Below, in pieces: positions 32,909-42,050 of a DNA stretch of 64,000 nt. The stretch covers positions 124,001 to 188,000 of the forward strand of contig JADJXK010000002.1 in assembly GCA_016710325.1 (NCBI GenBank), in the 5' to 3' direction. Position numbers and translations under genes: made by a program. The notes below the pieces were generated by a model. It saw only the letters and a program-made list of their open reading frames with translations, had not been told where the DNA came from and searched no databases. Numbering within the stretch: the first letter of the stretch is position 1; each line of letters opens with the position of its first letter. This DNA is from Candidatus Leptofilum proximum (GTDB lineage: Bacteria > Chloroflexota > Anaerolineae > Promineifilales > Promineifilaceae).

Positions 32909-34009
32909 TTAGAAGCGGAGCAGTGCCCCGATTTTGCCCGCGTTATCCAGGTTCGGATCCTCGCGAATGACCTCCACGTGGGCGCCCTGGCTCAGGCTGA
33001 GGGTGAAGGCGCTGTCCACAACATCATCAACGGGGATTAGTTCCCGGTCACTAAACGGGCTTTTGGCCAGGTTGGCCACCACAAAGCCGGTGTTGAGGTC
33101 CACAAAACCAGGCATCTGGAAGCCATCGCTCACCACCAGCGTTTGTACGCGGCGGTCGCTTACCGCCTGCAGCGTGTCATCCAGGCCCAAGACGGCTTGT
33201 CCGCCTCGCGCCTGCGCGCCGATGAGCGTTTGCACGAGCTTCTTCTCGCGTTCTTCGTTGGCGGCTTGCAGCATTTTGATCGAAGCCTGGCGCACGTCGT
33301 GTTCCGAGGCGTTCATGTCCATAGCAAAGGTGCCCGCCAGGCAGCTCTGCATCTGCTTGGGCAGCAGGTCACGGAACTGGGCAGTGGTTTCGGCCGTGCC
33401 GCCCAGGAAGAGGCGGCGAATGGGTTTGTTGTTGAAGAAGGCAACGGCCGCACCCGCCGCTTCGCGTAGGTTGCGCCGGGCCACTTCTTCTTCCCGGCTG
33501 CCGCCGCCGATGCCGCCGCGACGGCCCACGGCCGAAGAGCCGCGTCCCTGTTTCAACTTATGGACTTCTTCGCCCATCGTGCCCGCTACCTCTTCCAGCG
33601 CGCCCAGGTGGTAGGCAAAGAAGCGGGCGCCGACGCGGTCAACCAGGATGACGCCGTAATGGGCATAGTGGTCCAGCAAATGACCGAGAGGTTTGAGATA
33701 GGGTTTGGGGGTAACACGAAGACGGTTGCGGAAAGAAACGGCCGTGGGATACGCGCGGAAAAACTCACCGTCCTGGCTGCTAAACACAACCAATCCCTGG
33801 GCCGACCAGTCAAAGCTGTGGTTGAGGTACGTTTCAATTGCCTGCACATCTTTTTCGTAGCCGCACACTTCGCGCAGCATGTTCTTGGCCTTGAGCCGGA
33901 TCATCTCGGTGGGTTCCAGACTCGTATCCGTGCTGAGATAAAGGCTTAATACCTTTTCCTCTGTTGGTTGAAAAGAGAGCAGTTCCTGGAATTGTTCCTG
34001 GGTAATCAT
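32909..34009 (-). CDS. eRF1-like (baeRF) protein
   Basis: 366 residues. It resembles the bacterial archaeo-eukaryotic release factor (baeRF) families: an N-terminal alpha/beta domain (~20-120), then a loop rich in Gly/Arg (KQGRGSSAVGRRGGIGGGSR) where eRF1 carries GGQ. A middle domain (RRLFLGGTAETTAQF...) and a C-terminal domain ending VEVIREDP complete it. Members are proposed to act in ribosome rescue or stress response. The Gly/Arg loop lacks GGQ itself, so peptide release is doubtful. It has its own start, with a GTGGAGGTCG-like upstream region. Confidence 0.75.
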   Translation of the reverse strand: MITQEQFQELLSFQPTEEKVLSLYLSTDTSLEPTEMIRLKAKNMLREVCGYEKDVQAIETYLNHSFDWSAQGLVVFSSQDGEFFRAYPTAVSFRNRLRVTPKPYLKPLGHLLDHYAHYGVILVDRVGARFFAYHLGALEEVAGTMGEEVHKLKQGRGSSAVGRRGGIGGGSREEEVARRNLREAAGAAVAFFNNKPIRRLFLGGTAETTAQFRDLLPKQMQSCLAGTFAMDMNASEHDVRQASIKMLQAANEEREKKLVQTLIGAQARGGQAVLGLDDTLQAVSDRRVQTLVVSDGFQMPGFVDLNTGFVVANLAKSPFSDRELIPVDDVVDSAFTLSLSQGAHVEVIREDPNLDNAGKIGALLRF

Positions 34010-34089
34010 ACGACCTCCTGTAAATGTGCTAAACGGTTAGAATGGTGCAGTGAGAGCGTGATGATGGTTAAGCGGGGGCGATGGCCTGG

Positions 34090-35247
34090 TTACGGCCGTT
34101 CGCCCAAAGTCAGTGGTAGGTTTATCTCCTTTCCCTCTCGAATCACCGTCAGCTCTACTGTTTCGCCAACGGTGGTCTCGAAGACAAGATAACTGAGCAG
34201 TTCATCGGAATTGCGCACAGGCTCGCCGTTGATGGCGATGATGTAGTCGCCAGCGGCCGTGCTTACATTATCCCCAATTAGGCCCGCGGCGGCCGCGGGC
34301 GTTCCTTGGCTCACACCTGTTACGTACACGCCGTTGGGGGGTAAGTCCAACTCTTCCAGCTGGCGCAGGGTAAACGCCTGAGGATACATGCTGATGCCAA
34401 TGTAGGGGTAGTTGTACTCGCCGTCGGCAATGAGCTCCGGCGCAATGTTGCGCACGGCATTGACCGGGATAGAAAAGCCAACGCCCGAATTGGCCCCTGA
34501 GGTAGACAAGATGGCGCTGTTTACACCAATCACTTCGCCGCTGAGGTTCAGCAGCGGCCCGCCGGAGTTGCCAGGATTGATGGCCGCATCGGTCTGGATC
34601 ACCTGGGGAATGGAAAAGCTGCCCCCGGCCACCACGCGCTGGGATTCGATGGTCCGCCCCAGCCCGCTGACAATGCCAATCGACATGGAGCCAGCTTCAC
34701 CAAACGGGTTGCCAATGGCAATGACAAACTGGCCAACCTGCAGCTGGCTGGAATCACCCAGCACAACCGGCTGCACATCATCGGGCAGTGAATCGACCTG
34801 GATCACGGCCAGATCGCTGTCTACATCTGTGCCACGTAAGCTGGCCCGTCGCCGCTCCCCGCTGGAGAAAACAATCTCAAATTCATCGCCATCGGCCACC
34901 ACATGATTGTTGGTGACGATGTTACCTGCCTGATCAATCACAAAGCCGCTGCCAGTGCCTAAAAAGGCATCTTCAGCAAAGACAAAGATGTGCACCACGG
35001 CCGGATTAACGCGGTTGTAGATGTCAATGAACTGGTTTTCCAGGTTGGCCGTGACCAGTTCGGTGACTTGGGGGGTGTCGTTAATTTCAACAGGTTCCAC
35101 CTGTTGGGGCACAGTGCTGACGGCGTCGGCCGTGTTGCGGTTATTGTTTTCGTTGGGGGGCAGGGCAGAGGCCAGCTGGCAGCCCAAAGCGGTAAAAGCC
35201 ATGAGCATCAGCAGGAAAAGGATAGGTTTTTGGCGAAATCGTTTCAT
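34090..35247 (-). CDS. HtrA/Deg-type serine protease, lipoprotein
   Basis: 385 residues. It begins with a lipoprotein-type signal (lipobox ALGC) and an Asn-rich linker. The trypsin-like domain has the triad His in VTNNHVVADG, Asp in DSDLAVIQVD and Ser in NPGNSGGPLL. One PDZ domain (~275-375, GVYVTGVSQGTPAAAAG) follows. It probably degrades or refolds damaged proteins on the outer face of the membrane. The open frame extends 52 codons upstream, but those residues have no signal-peptide logic. The ATG at 35247 gives a normal exported protein. Confidence 0.92.
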   Translation of the reverse strand: MKRFRQKPILFLLMLMAFTALGCQLASALPPNENNNRNTADAVSTVPQQVEPVEINDTPQVTELVTANLENQFIDIYNRVNPAVVHIFVFAEDAFLGTGSGFVIDQAGNIVTNNHVVADGDEFEIVFSSGERRRASLRGTDVDSDLAVIQVDSLPDDVQPVVLGDSSQLQVGQFVIAIGNPFGEAGSMSIGIVSGLGRTIESQRVVAGGSFSIPQVIQTDAAINPGNSGGPLLNLSGEVIGVNSAILSTSGANSGVGFSIPVNAVRNIAPELIADGEYNYPYIGISMYPQAFTLRQLEELDLPPNGVYVTGVSQGTPAAAAGLIGDNVSTAAGDYIIAINGEPVRNSDELLSYLVFETTVGETVELTVIREGKEINLPLTLGERP

Positions 35248-35399
35248 CTTGTTTTGTAAAGCAGATTCAATGCAGCTGGCGTTTATTTTTAGGCCGCACC
35301 CCGGCGATTCTGGCGTTGTTTCCCCACCAAATGCATATGTGTTTGCATGGTTGCATTGTAGGCATGCGCCAGGCGGTGTGTCAAGGTCACGGCCGTCTT

Positions 35400-37664
35400 T
35401 CACACTGAACTTTCATCGGTCATAGCACGGGGCAGAGATGGGTCCATTTTGTTTTGGTAACGGCCGTTGGACATCGTTCGAGCAATCGGCCGTAGCTCCA
35501 TCCACCACTGATGTTTGGGCCGCCGGTTTTCCATGTCCATCAGCCGCTGCATGTCGTGAAACTCGGTAAACCGGAAGGCGCCGCTTTGCAGGCCAATGCA
35601 GGCGCTTACCGGGTCCGCTGCCTCCATTTGTTCCTCCAGGTAGTTGATGCACTTCGCCGCCAGACGTGTGGCCAGGATGCGGTCGAACGGCGTGGGGTTG
35701 CCGCCCTGCTGCAGGTGGCCTAGCACCGCCTTGCGCGCCGTAAAGTAGTCACCGCCCTCTTCTTCCAGCAGGGCGCACATGAAGTCGGTGGTGTATGTTT
35801 CGTTGGCCCCTTCGCTGCGAATAATGACGCCCAGCCGCTTGCCTTCTTTGAAGCCAGAGACCAGCGATTCTACATCTCTGGCCAGGTCGGTGAGCCGCAT
35901 GCCTTCTTCATGCAGGTAGACACGCTCAGCGCCAGTGGCCAGGGCGCCCATCAGCGCCAGGTAGCCGCACTTTTCGCCCATCACTTCCACCACAAAAACA
36001 CGCCGCGAGGCCACAGCCGACTGTTTGATCTTGTCGATGGCGTCGATGATGCTGTTGAGGGCGCTGTCGGCGCCGACGCTCAGCTCCGCGCCGGGCAGGT
36101 CGTTGTCGATGGTGGCCGGGAAGCAGACGATGGGAATGTTAAACGCCGGGTAGTTGTTGCGCCGCTGGTACAGCTCCAGGGCAGACACGTAGGCGGACCA
36201 GCCGCCAATGATTAGCAGCCCTTCGATGTTGTTTTCTTCGATGCTGCGGGCGATTTTGTAAAAGTCGCTGTTGGCGGGGATATGCCGGTTGGTGCCCAAT
36301 TCGGAACCGCCCAGATAGGCCCAGCCGTTGACACTCATCCAGTTCAGCTCTTCGATTTGATCTTCGGCAAAGCCAGAGAAGCCGTTGTAGATGCCAAAAA
36401 TGGCGTGGCCTTTGTCCAACCCCAGGCGTACGGCGGCGCGAACGGCCGTATTCATCCCCGGTGAAGGTGCGCCGCCGTTGATGACGGCAATACGCCGCTG
36501 CTTCTGCCCCGGCGACGGATCGTGCGGCGTGGCCCGTACCAGGGTGCGCACCGTCTGGAAAGCCTCGCGGAAACCGTTACCGCGCAGCTCCATCGCCAGG
36601 TCAAAGTTGCAGGTGCGAATGGCCTCACCGATTGCTTTTGTTTTTTGCAGGCATTCTTCCAGGGGGGTGTGGGTGATTTTGTTGCCCTTCAGGCCAATCA
36701 GGGTGGCCTGGCCGGTAAACTTATTAGACACCAGGGCATCTACCGCCGCCGCGCCCATCAGCGTGCTCAGATTGCGGTCGAAGGCGCTGGGGGAGCCGCC
36801 GCGCTGCACATGGCCGAGAATGGTGATGCGGGCGTCTTCCTGCAGCCGCTCTTCCAGCACCTGCTTCACATGGCCGCAGGTAATCTCGTTGCCGTACCGG
36901 TCTTGCGCTCCTTCGGCCACAATGACGATACTGTCGCGACGGCCGTTTTCCCGCCCATTTTTCAGCACACCACACATTTTGTTTTCCCACTCGTCCAGGT
37001 TGGGGGGCGCTTCCGGGATGAGCACCCAGTCGGCGCCGGTGGCGATGGCGCTCATCAGGGCCAGGTAGCCGCAGCGGCGGCCCATTACCTCCACCACGAA
37101 GGAGCGCTGGTGGCTGGCGGCCGTGCTGGAGATAGCATCCACCGCGTCGGTGATGCGGTGCAGGGCCGTGTCGGCGCCGATGGAGATGTCGGTGCCCCAC
37201 ATATCGTTGTCAATCGAGCCCACCAGGCCAACGATAGTGAGTTCACGATGGGCCTGGGCCAGTTCGTAGGGCAGTTCACCCTTTTCCACCAGCTCATCGA
37301 GCAGGCCGGGCCATTCCTGGCGGAAGACGTTGGCCCCGGTCAGGCTGCCGTCGCCGCCAATAACCACCAGGTTGTTGATGCCGTGTTCAAGGAGGTTGCG
37401 GGCGGCCCGCAAACGGCCGTACCGCTCGCGAAAATCGTTGCAGCGGGCCGTGCCAATCAGGGTGCCACCTTTGTAAAGAATGCCCCCCACGTCCTGCCAG
37501 GCCATGCGCCGAATCATGCCTTGACCGTCTACCATACCCTGGTAGCCTTCGTAAATTGCGTAAACTTCTGCGCCGGTGGCAATGCCCGCGCGTACCACGG
37601 CTCGAACGGCCGCATTCATCCCAGGAGCATCGCCGCCACTGGTTAAAACACCAATTTTCTTCAT
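35400..37664 (-). CDS. pfkA: Tandem (eukaryotic-type) 6-phosphofructokinase
   Basis: 754 residues, two PFK domains fused in tandem (~1-380 and ~395-745). The N-half is complete: TSGGDAPGMN, IGGDGSLTGA and GSIDNDMWGTD (catalytic Asp). The Gly at the GGDG position suggests ATP rather than pyrophosphate as donor. In the C-half the Mg/ATP motif is IGGWSAYVS, losing the Asp, while PATIDNDLPGAE is kept. So it is likely a degenerate regulatory half, as in fungal and animal PFKs. The start MKKIGVLTSGGD at 37664 is the classic PFK start; two ATGs just upstream are possible. Glycolysis, first committed step. Confidence 0.93.
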   Translation of the reverse strand: MKKIGVLTSGGDAPGMNAAVRAVVRAGIATGAEVYAIYEGYQGMVDGQGMIRRMAWQDVGGILYKGGTLIGTARCNDFRERYGRLRAARNLLEHGINNLVVIGGDGSLTGANVFRQEWPGLLDELVEKGELPYELAQAHRELTIVGLVGSIDNDMWGTDISIGADTALHRITDAVDAISSTAASHQRSFVVEVMGRRCGYLALMSAIATGADWVLIPEAPPNLDEWENKMCGVLKNGRENGRRDSIVIVAEGAQDRYGNEITCGHVKQVLEERLQEDARITILGHVQRGGSPSAFDRNLSTLMGAAAVDALVSNKFTGQATLIGLKGNKITHTPLEECLQKTKAIGEAIRTCNFDLAMELRGNGFREAFQTVRTLVRATPHDPSPGQKQRRIAVINGGAPSPGMNTAVRAAVRLGLDKGHAIFGIYNGFSGFAEDQIEELNWMSVNGWAYLGGSELGTNRHIPANSDFYKIARSIEENNIEGLLIIGGWSAYVSALELYQRRNNYPAFNIPIVCFPATIDNDLPGAELSVGADSALNSIIDAIDKIKQSAVASRRVFVVEVMGEKCGYLALMGALATGAERVYLHEEGMRLTDLARDVESLVSGFKEGKRLGVIIRSEGANETYTTDFMCALLEEEGGDYFTARKAVLGHLQQGGNPTPFDRILATRLAAKCINYLEEQMEAADPVSACIGLQSGAFRFTEFHDMQRLMDMENRRPKHQWWMELRPIARTMSNGRYQNKMDPSLPRAMTDESSV

Positions 37665-37818
37665 CTTCATTCTTCCCATTTCTTAACGATAATGGCTGAC
37701 GATGATATAAAAAACGGAATTGCATCGTCAGCTTGGCGGTGTGGGAAATCGAAAGCTGGGAAAGTGTTGTTGATCGTACTGTGCGTGTAGCTAGATTAAC
37801 ACATTTTTGGGCTGCTCG

Positions 37819-38307
37819 TTACTCTGATTTTTTGTGCAGCCCTGCTACGGTGTGAATAGTTTTCCACCATTCTTGCAAATCGGACTGGTGGTTGGCGGTG
37901 TAAGCTGCCCAACTGCCCCCGACGATGACCGGCTTGTCCTTCACGTATGCCGTATCGCCCAGATAAACCCAGGCTCGTTGGGAACGGCCGTCTGCCAAAA
38001 CAACCTCAACTACCTGCCGCCGGTAGCCTGATTCTTCGGGCTGGTAAGGATCATACCCTTCCAGTTCGTCCAGCTGCTGCACTACCGACTCAAAGTGGGC
38101 CGGGTTAACGGTGATGATCATTCCCTGGACTGTTTCGCTGGGAACGGCCGTTACCAGCATGGGATAATAGCCCATATCGTACAATCTGGCACCGGGCAAT
38201 ACCGCCGATTCCATAGCGATAATGTCCGCTCCCCATATAAAGAAGTTAGGTTGGCCTGGTAACAGCGTGCCGTAAACAAAAAATGGCCGGTGCCTGGTCT
38301 CTTCCAT
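37819..38307 (-). CDS. Gamma-glutamylcyclotransferase-like protein
   Basis: 162 residues, AIG2/GGCT fold. The N-terminal FFVYGTLLPGQPN holds the substrate-binding YGTL loop. The catalytic Glu is in LDELEGYDP, and the C-terminal AWVYLGD is the usual last strand. Family members cyclise gamma-glutamyl peptides or amines to 5-oxoproline. The exact substrate is unknown. Two ACGGCCGT octamers lie within. Confidence 0.85.
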   Translation of the reverse strand: MEETRHRPFFVYGTLLPGQPNFFIWGADIIAMESAVLPGARLYDMGYYPMLVTAVPSETVQGMIITVNPAHFESVVQQLDELEGYDPYQPEESGYRRQVVEVVLADGRSQRAWVYLGDTAYVKDKPVIVGGSWAAYTANHQSDLQEWWKTIHTVAGLHKKSE

Positions 38308-38446
38308 CTTGTTCCCGATAAATTTTTGTGTCTACACTTGGTTTACGCTACCATTGCGGTGCTGCAAACCAATGACGATTATATGCCACAAACGGCAAGA
38401 TGCGGCAAATTTAGACGCCCAAACCCTTTGGGTCTAACGGTGTTAA

Positions 38447-38518
38447 GCCCTCGTAGCTCAATGGATAGAGCAATCGCCTCCTAAGCGATAGATTCGGGTT
38501 CGAGTCCCGGCGGGGGTA
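38447..38518 (+). tRNA. tRNA-Arg (CCT)
   Basis: Full cloverleaf. Acceptor GCCCTCG with CGGGGGT (two G-T pairs), D stem GCTC/GAGC, anticodon stem ATCGC/GCGAT with loop CTCCTAA. The anticodon CCT reads AGG (Arg). The T arm is TCGGG-TTCGAGT-CCCGG. CCA is not encoded. Confidence 0.96.
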
Positions 38519-38561
38519 TTTTTGTCTAGTTGTGACCCTAACTTGATCCCAGGAAAATCTT

Positions 38562-39083
38562 ATGTTCAAAAGCGCACGTGTACTGCTTCGGCCGTTTCGC
38601 CGTGAAGATATGGCGCGGCAGTGGGAATTTGAAAACGATCCGGAGCTCTGGTTTTGGGATGGTCATACACCCGCGCCTGCCAAATTGGAATCGTTATTGG
38701 CTCACTATGACGAAAACAAAAACAGTGAAAACGAAGTATCGTTTGCTATCGAGATTGATAAACTGTATGTGGGTCATTGTGGCCTGCACAGCTTTGATCA
38801 GACCAACCAGACGTGTGAACTGAGCGTAGAAATTGGGGATAAAGGTTACTGGGGCAAGGGATACGGCCGTGAGATCGTCAACCTCCTCTTGCAGTACGCG
38901 TTTAACCACCGCCATGTCAACCGCGTCTGGCTGGAAACGCACAGCGAAAACGAACGGGCCATGCGCTGCTACCGCGCCTGTGGATTTGTGGAGGAAGGGC
39001 GGTTAAGGCAGCATTTGTGGTTAGACGGCCGTTACGTCGACCGCGTCATTATGGGTATCTTGCGCGAAGACTACTTACAGTGA
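38562..39083 (+). CDS. GNAT N-acetyltransferase (RimJ/RimL-like)
   Basis: 173 residues. The start RVLLRPFRREDM is typical of the RimJ/RimL subgroup. The acetyl-CoA loop is GYWGKGYGREIVN (Q/RxxGxG/A-type), followed by HVNRVWLETHSENERAMRCY and the final FVEEGRLRQHLW segment. It transfers acetyl groups to a protein N-terminus or small amine. The gene is separate from its neighbours, 44 bases after tRNA-Arg, with AGGAAA upstream of the ATG. Confidence 0.9.
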   Translation: MFKSARVLLRPFRREDMARQWEFENDPELWFWDGHTPAPAKLESLLAHYDENKNSENEVSFAIEIDKLYVGHCGLHSFDQTNQTCELSVEIGDKGYWGKGYGREIVNLLLQYAFNHRHVNRVWLETHSENERAMRCYRACGFVEEGRLRQHLWLDGRYVDRVIMGILREDYLQ

Positions 39084-39091
39084 TGATCCTC

Positions 39092-39544
39092 CTACCGACG
39101 CTCTTGGAAGGTCGCCCACGTAAATTCCTCTGAATCGAATGACAGGGAGGCAATCGATTCATCACTGGCATGGAAAGCCACTGAGATGGTGACCGGCTCC
39201 GCCCGTTCAAATTTTGCCCGGTAAGTCACCACGTAAAACTCATCTGCTCGGGTTACCTGCTCAATCTCGCGGGAAAGATAGTTGCCGAGCTGATTGTCTA
39301 TCCCCTGTTTCCAGCCTGCGAAATCAGTAGCAGAAATTTCGTCGTTCATATCGGAATCAAAGTCACGTGAAAATGCCGCGTAGTCATCGGCTGTCAATCC
39401 GGCAAACAGGTTGTCTGTAGCCGTTTCACTAAATGCCAGCACAGTGGCTCTCTTGCTGCCGGAAAGTGTCCATTCGCACGCGGTAAGCCAGATGCAGGTG
39501 CTCAGGACGAGGACTATTAAATGAAACCTTACGATTTTTCTCAT
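39092..39544 (-). CDS. DUF3887-like lipoprotein
   Basis: 150 residues. The lipoprotein signal has lipobox WLTAC (Cys23), followed by a small alpha+beta domain (AFSETATDNLFAGLTADDYA ...) of DUF3887 or similar NTF2-like type. The function is unknown. It is the last gene of a minus-strand operon headed by the PadR gene at 41929, with short gaps and no terminator visible between genes. Confidence 0.75.
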   Translation of the reverse strand: MRKIVRFHLIVLVLSTCIWLTACEWTLSGSKRATVLAFSETATDNLFAGLTADDYAAFSRDFDSDMNDEISATDFAGWKQGIDNQLGNYLSREIEQVTRADEFYVVTYRAKFERAEPVTISVAFHASDESIASLSFDSEEFTWATFQERR

Positions 39545-39558
39545 GAGATGTGTTCCTT

Positions 39559-40386
39559 CTATGGTTCCGGTGATGGACCGGCGTCTGGTGGGATGGGCGT
39601 GCCGGTGGGCAGACGGCGCAGTTCGCCACAGCTTACAAATTTCACATCTTCCCAGACAAATCCCTGGGCTTCAAACGTGGCAATGTCTTTGATCCACCGC
39701 TTTTGTCCGTCCTCCAGGGCATAAATGTGCGGGCTGGTCTGGCACTTGAGCAAGATGTAGAGGGGACGGCCGTCTTCAAACTGGTTAAGGAAAGCATCAT
39801 CCACCACATTTACCTGTTCCCAGCTGTAGCCAAAAAATGCAAATGCCTCCAACGAGCTGATCCACCGCTTCTGGTTGTTTTCCAACACGTAAATTTTCTC
39901 GCTGCTGCCTTTTAATACCAGCCCATCGCGAATGATAAGCGATTGGGCGTCGGGCATGGCGCGGGCCAGGCTCAGGCCGGAGCGGTTGAAGGGGATGTTG
40001 ATCAGAATGATGATCACACCGACAGCCACTGCCAGGCGGCGCAGCATCTGGTCTAGCTGTATGGAAGGCAGCGGTTCTGGTGGGCCTGGCTCTTTAAAAA
40101 ACGCCGGTTCCCATGCCGCCTCACCTTCAGCCTCTATCTCACTTTCCGGCGCTTCAGTTGGGGTTTGTGGTTCATCTGCTAAAAATTCATCTACCACTGG
40201 CTCATTCTCTGGCTGTGGCGTTTCCATAAGCACCGCTGCCGGGGCAACGATGGGGCTCATTTCCGTTAATGTTGATGTTTCGCTTACGGGTTCGTCTTCT
40301 TGCTGGCGCGCCGACTGCCGTTCTTGCAGGGCATCCAGCAGCAAGTCGAGAATCTGGTCGGTTGTGGAACGATTTTTGTTGGTCAT
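39559..40386 (-). CDS. Membrane protein with KRWI surface repeats
   Basis: 275 residues. The first ~115 are acidic and disordered (EPVSETSTLTEM...). One membrane helix follows (~121-140, LAVAVGVIIILINIPF), then two repeats of the type YxLExxQKRWI...F...GxxWExVxxV (LENNQKRWISSLEAF and LEDGQKRWIKDIATF). Such KRWI repeats occur in Chloroflexota and Actinomycetota secreted proteins of unknown role. It ends in a Pro-rich tail. It is part of the PadR operon, 14 bases before the DUF3887-like gene. Confidence 0.75.
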   Translation of the reverse strand: MTNKNRSTTDQILDLLLDALQERQSARQQEDEPVSETSTLTEMSPIVAPAAVLMETPQPENEPVVDEFLADEPQTPTEAPESEIEAEGEAAWEPAFFKEPGPPEPLPSIQLDQMLRRLAVAVGVIIILINIPFNRSGLSLARAMPDAQSLIIRDGLVLKGSSEKIYVLENNQKRWISSLEAFAFFGYSWEQVNVVDDAFLNQFEDGRPLYILLKCQTSPHIYALEDGQKRWIKDIATFEAQGFVWEDVKFVSCGELRRLPTGTPIPPDAGPSPEP

Positions 40387-40394
40387 GATCGCCT

Positions 40395-41081
40395 CTACTG
40401 CACGATGAAGAAGCCAAAGATCTCACCCAGGCTGGCCAGGATGTTGGTATAAAAGTTGCCTCCCAGCTGGCGAAACAGTTCAAAGTCGATGCTGGGTGCG
40501 CCGATGAACGGCCGTATCGTCCAGGCCAGCTGGCTGCCCACAAAGGCGTACAGCAGCATCCACAAACGCAGCACGTTGCGGCGGGCGCTGTCGCCTTCGG
40601 CACCGGCAGCCACAATCTGCATTCCCTGGCTCAAGAAAACCACACCCGTGATGCCCGAGATTGCAAAGATGGCCACATTCAGCAGCTTGAAAAATTGATA
40701 CTGGCTGGTGGTGAGCAGGAAAAAAAGGATGATGGGGGTGAAGGAGAGGAGGAGAACGGCCGTCACCGTGATCGCCGTCAAAATTAAGGCCACGTTCTGC
40801 GTCAGGCTTTGGGTAGAGCCAAACAGGACGTTGAAGAAATAAAGCGTCGGGGCACAAATGAATAGTGTGGCCAGGAACAGAACCGGCAGCTTGGCCGCCG
40901 AACTGAGCGCCTGCCACAGGCTGTGGGTGGAGCCCATCACCGCACCGTACAGCGCCATAAATACCAGGCTGGAAATAAGCATGGCGCGCATCTTTTCACC
41001 CAGCCGTACGCCATCCCGAATTTCCTGGAAAAAGTGAATGCGATTCCGCAAAATTGTTTCAACAACGCCCAAATCACGCAT
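40395..41081 (-). CDS. Polytopic (Yip1-like) membrane protein
   Basis: 228 residues, about five membrane helices. After a short amphipathic start (FFQEIRDGVRLGEKMRAM) come helices such as LISSLVFMALYGAVMG, and a Gly/Ser-rich central hairpin. It resembles Yip1-type small permease-like proteins but without a clear motif. The function is unknown. It lies eight bases before the KRWI-repeat gene, in the PadR operon. Confidence 0.7.
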   Translation of the reverse strand: MRDLGVVETILRNRIHFFQEIRDGVRLGEKMRAMLISSLVFMALYGAVMGSTHSLWQALSSAAKLPVLFLATLFICAPTLYFFNVLFGSTQSLTQNVALILTAITVTAVLLLSFTPIILFFLLTTSQYQFFKLLNVAIFAISGITGVVFLSQGMQIVAAGAEGDSARRNVLRLWMLLYAFVGSQLAWTIRPFIGAPSIDFELFRQLGGNFYTNILASLGEIFGFFIVQ

Positions 41082-41102
41082 GGAAAACCTCCCAAAACTG
41101 CT

Positions 41103-41603
41103 TTACCAGCTTGAAGCTGCCGGTATGAGGATAAAAATGAGAGAAACGATCCAGAAAAAGCCCCAGTTTATCAGCACATATCGCCACTGTTGAAACTGCA
41201 AAACAGGGATAAGCAGCAGGGCCAGCGCGACGATCCAAAAGGCCGGTTGGACCAAAACGCTTTGCCAGCCCGCAATAGCGCCATCGGGCGTAAACAGCAC
41301 CCAACGCAGCACCAGCGCAGCCAGTACCGGAATCAGGCAGGCCAGGATTGCTTCAGAGGATTCCCACTGCGCATGGACCTGCTGCAAGGCCCGGCCCACC
41401 TCTGCTCCGCCGAAGCGGTTGATTACTTTGTACAAGGCTGTTTCGGGGTCGTCGCCGTTGGTAACGGCCGTTTCCCAGGCATCCTCCAAATGATCCCTCA
41501 GCTCCGCCAGCAGTTCCTGCTTTGTTTCCTGGCTTAACGTTAACTCGGCTTCAATGGCTGCCAGGAGTTGGGAAACGGTCGTTTGTGGCTCCTGGGCACT
41601 CAT
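41103..41603 (-). CDS. HAAS-type membrane protein paired with PadR
   Basis: 166 residues. The N-terminal HAAS-like signal domain (LAAIEAELTLSQETKQELLA, then HLEDAWE) contains the LxxxL...E..HLED pattern. Three membrane helices follow (~85-165). HAAS proteins are commonly encoded next to PadR regulators and receive or modulate their signal. It overlaps the PadR gene by four bases and is probably its direct partner. Confidence 0.8.
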   Translation of the reverse strand: MSAQEPQTTVSQLLAAIEAELTLSQETKQELLAELRDHLEDAWETAVTNGDDPETALYKVINRFGGAEVGRALQQVHAQWESSEAILACLIPVLAALVLRWVLFTPDGAIAGWQSVLVQPAFWIVALALLLIPVLQFQQWRYVLINWGFFWIVSLIFILIPAASSW

Positions 41604-41929
41604 AAGCTATTGATGATCTCCTGGAGTTTGTGCATGAATAGTTGCCATTCGCTGGATTGTTCTTTCAGCTGCTCCCGCCCTGCGGCCGTAATTGAATAGT
41701 ATTTGCGCCGCCGTTCATTTTCCGTCCGCTGCCACTCGCTGGAGAGCAGCCCTTCTTTTTGCAGACGGTGCAGCGTGGGGTAAAGCAGGCCTTCTTTCAT
41801 TTCAAAGTAGCCATCGCTCATCCGGCTCATTTCCTGGCTGATCTCGTAACCGTACATCGGCCGTTCCTGGAGTAAGGTGAGCAGTACCAATTCTGTGCTG
41901 CCCTTGCGTATCTGATCGCGTAAGCTCAT
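41600..41929 (-). CDS. PadR-family transcriptional regulator
   Basis: 109-residue winged-helix protein with the PadR core (GSTELVLLTLLQERPMYGYE and EGLLYPTLHRLQKEGLLSSE). It represses genes for drug efflux or membrane functions in relatives. It is the first gene of a five-gene operon (PadR, HAAS, Yip1-like, KRWI, DUF3887-like). A TGTAT-N5-ATACA inverted repeat lies 30 bases before its start and is a good candidate for autoregulation. Confidence 0.93.
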   Translation of the reverse strand: MSLRDQIRKGSTELVLLTLLQERPMYGYEISQEMSRMSDGYFEMKEGLLYPTLHRLQKEGLLSSEWQRTENERRRKYYSITAAGREQLKEQSSEWQLFMHKLQEIINSL

Positions 41930-41958
41930 CGTTTTATCCTCGATACCTAACTTACTAA

Positions 41959-41973
41959 TGTATGAAAAATACA
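41959..41973. promoter_or_regulatory. Candidate PadR operator
   Basis: TGTAT-GAAAA-ATACA inverted repeat, 30 bases upstream of the PadR start, inside the only promoter region of the operon. Inferred from position and symmetry. Confidence 0.5.
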
Positions 41974-42050
41974 GGAAAATGAAAAATGTGTCAATGGGGA
42001 AGATACGGCCGTAGGGAATGAGTAGCCGAAACGTTTCTAGAAAAGATTTA

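Noticed and set aside
35248..35403. 52-codon longer N-terminus of the HtrA protease
   Set aside because: The extra residues precede a perfectly good lipoprotein signal and would bury it.
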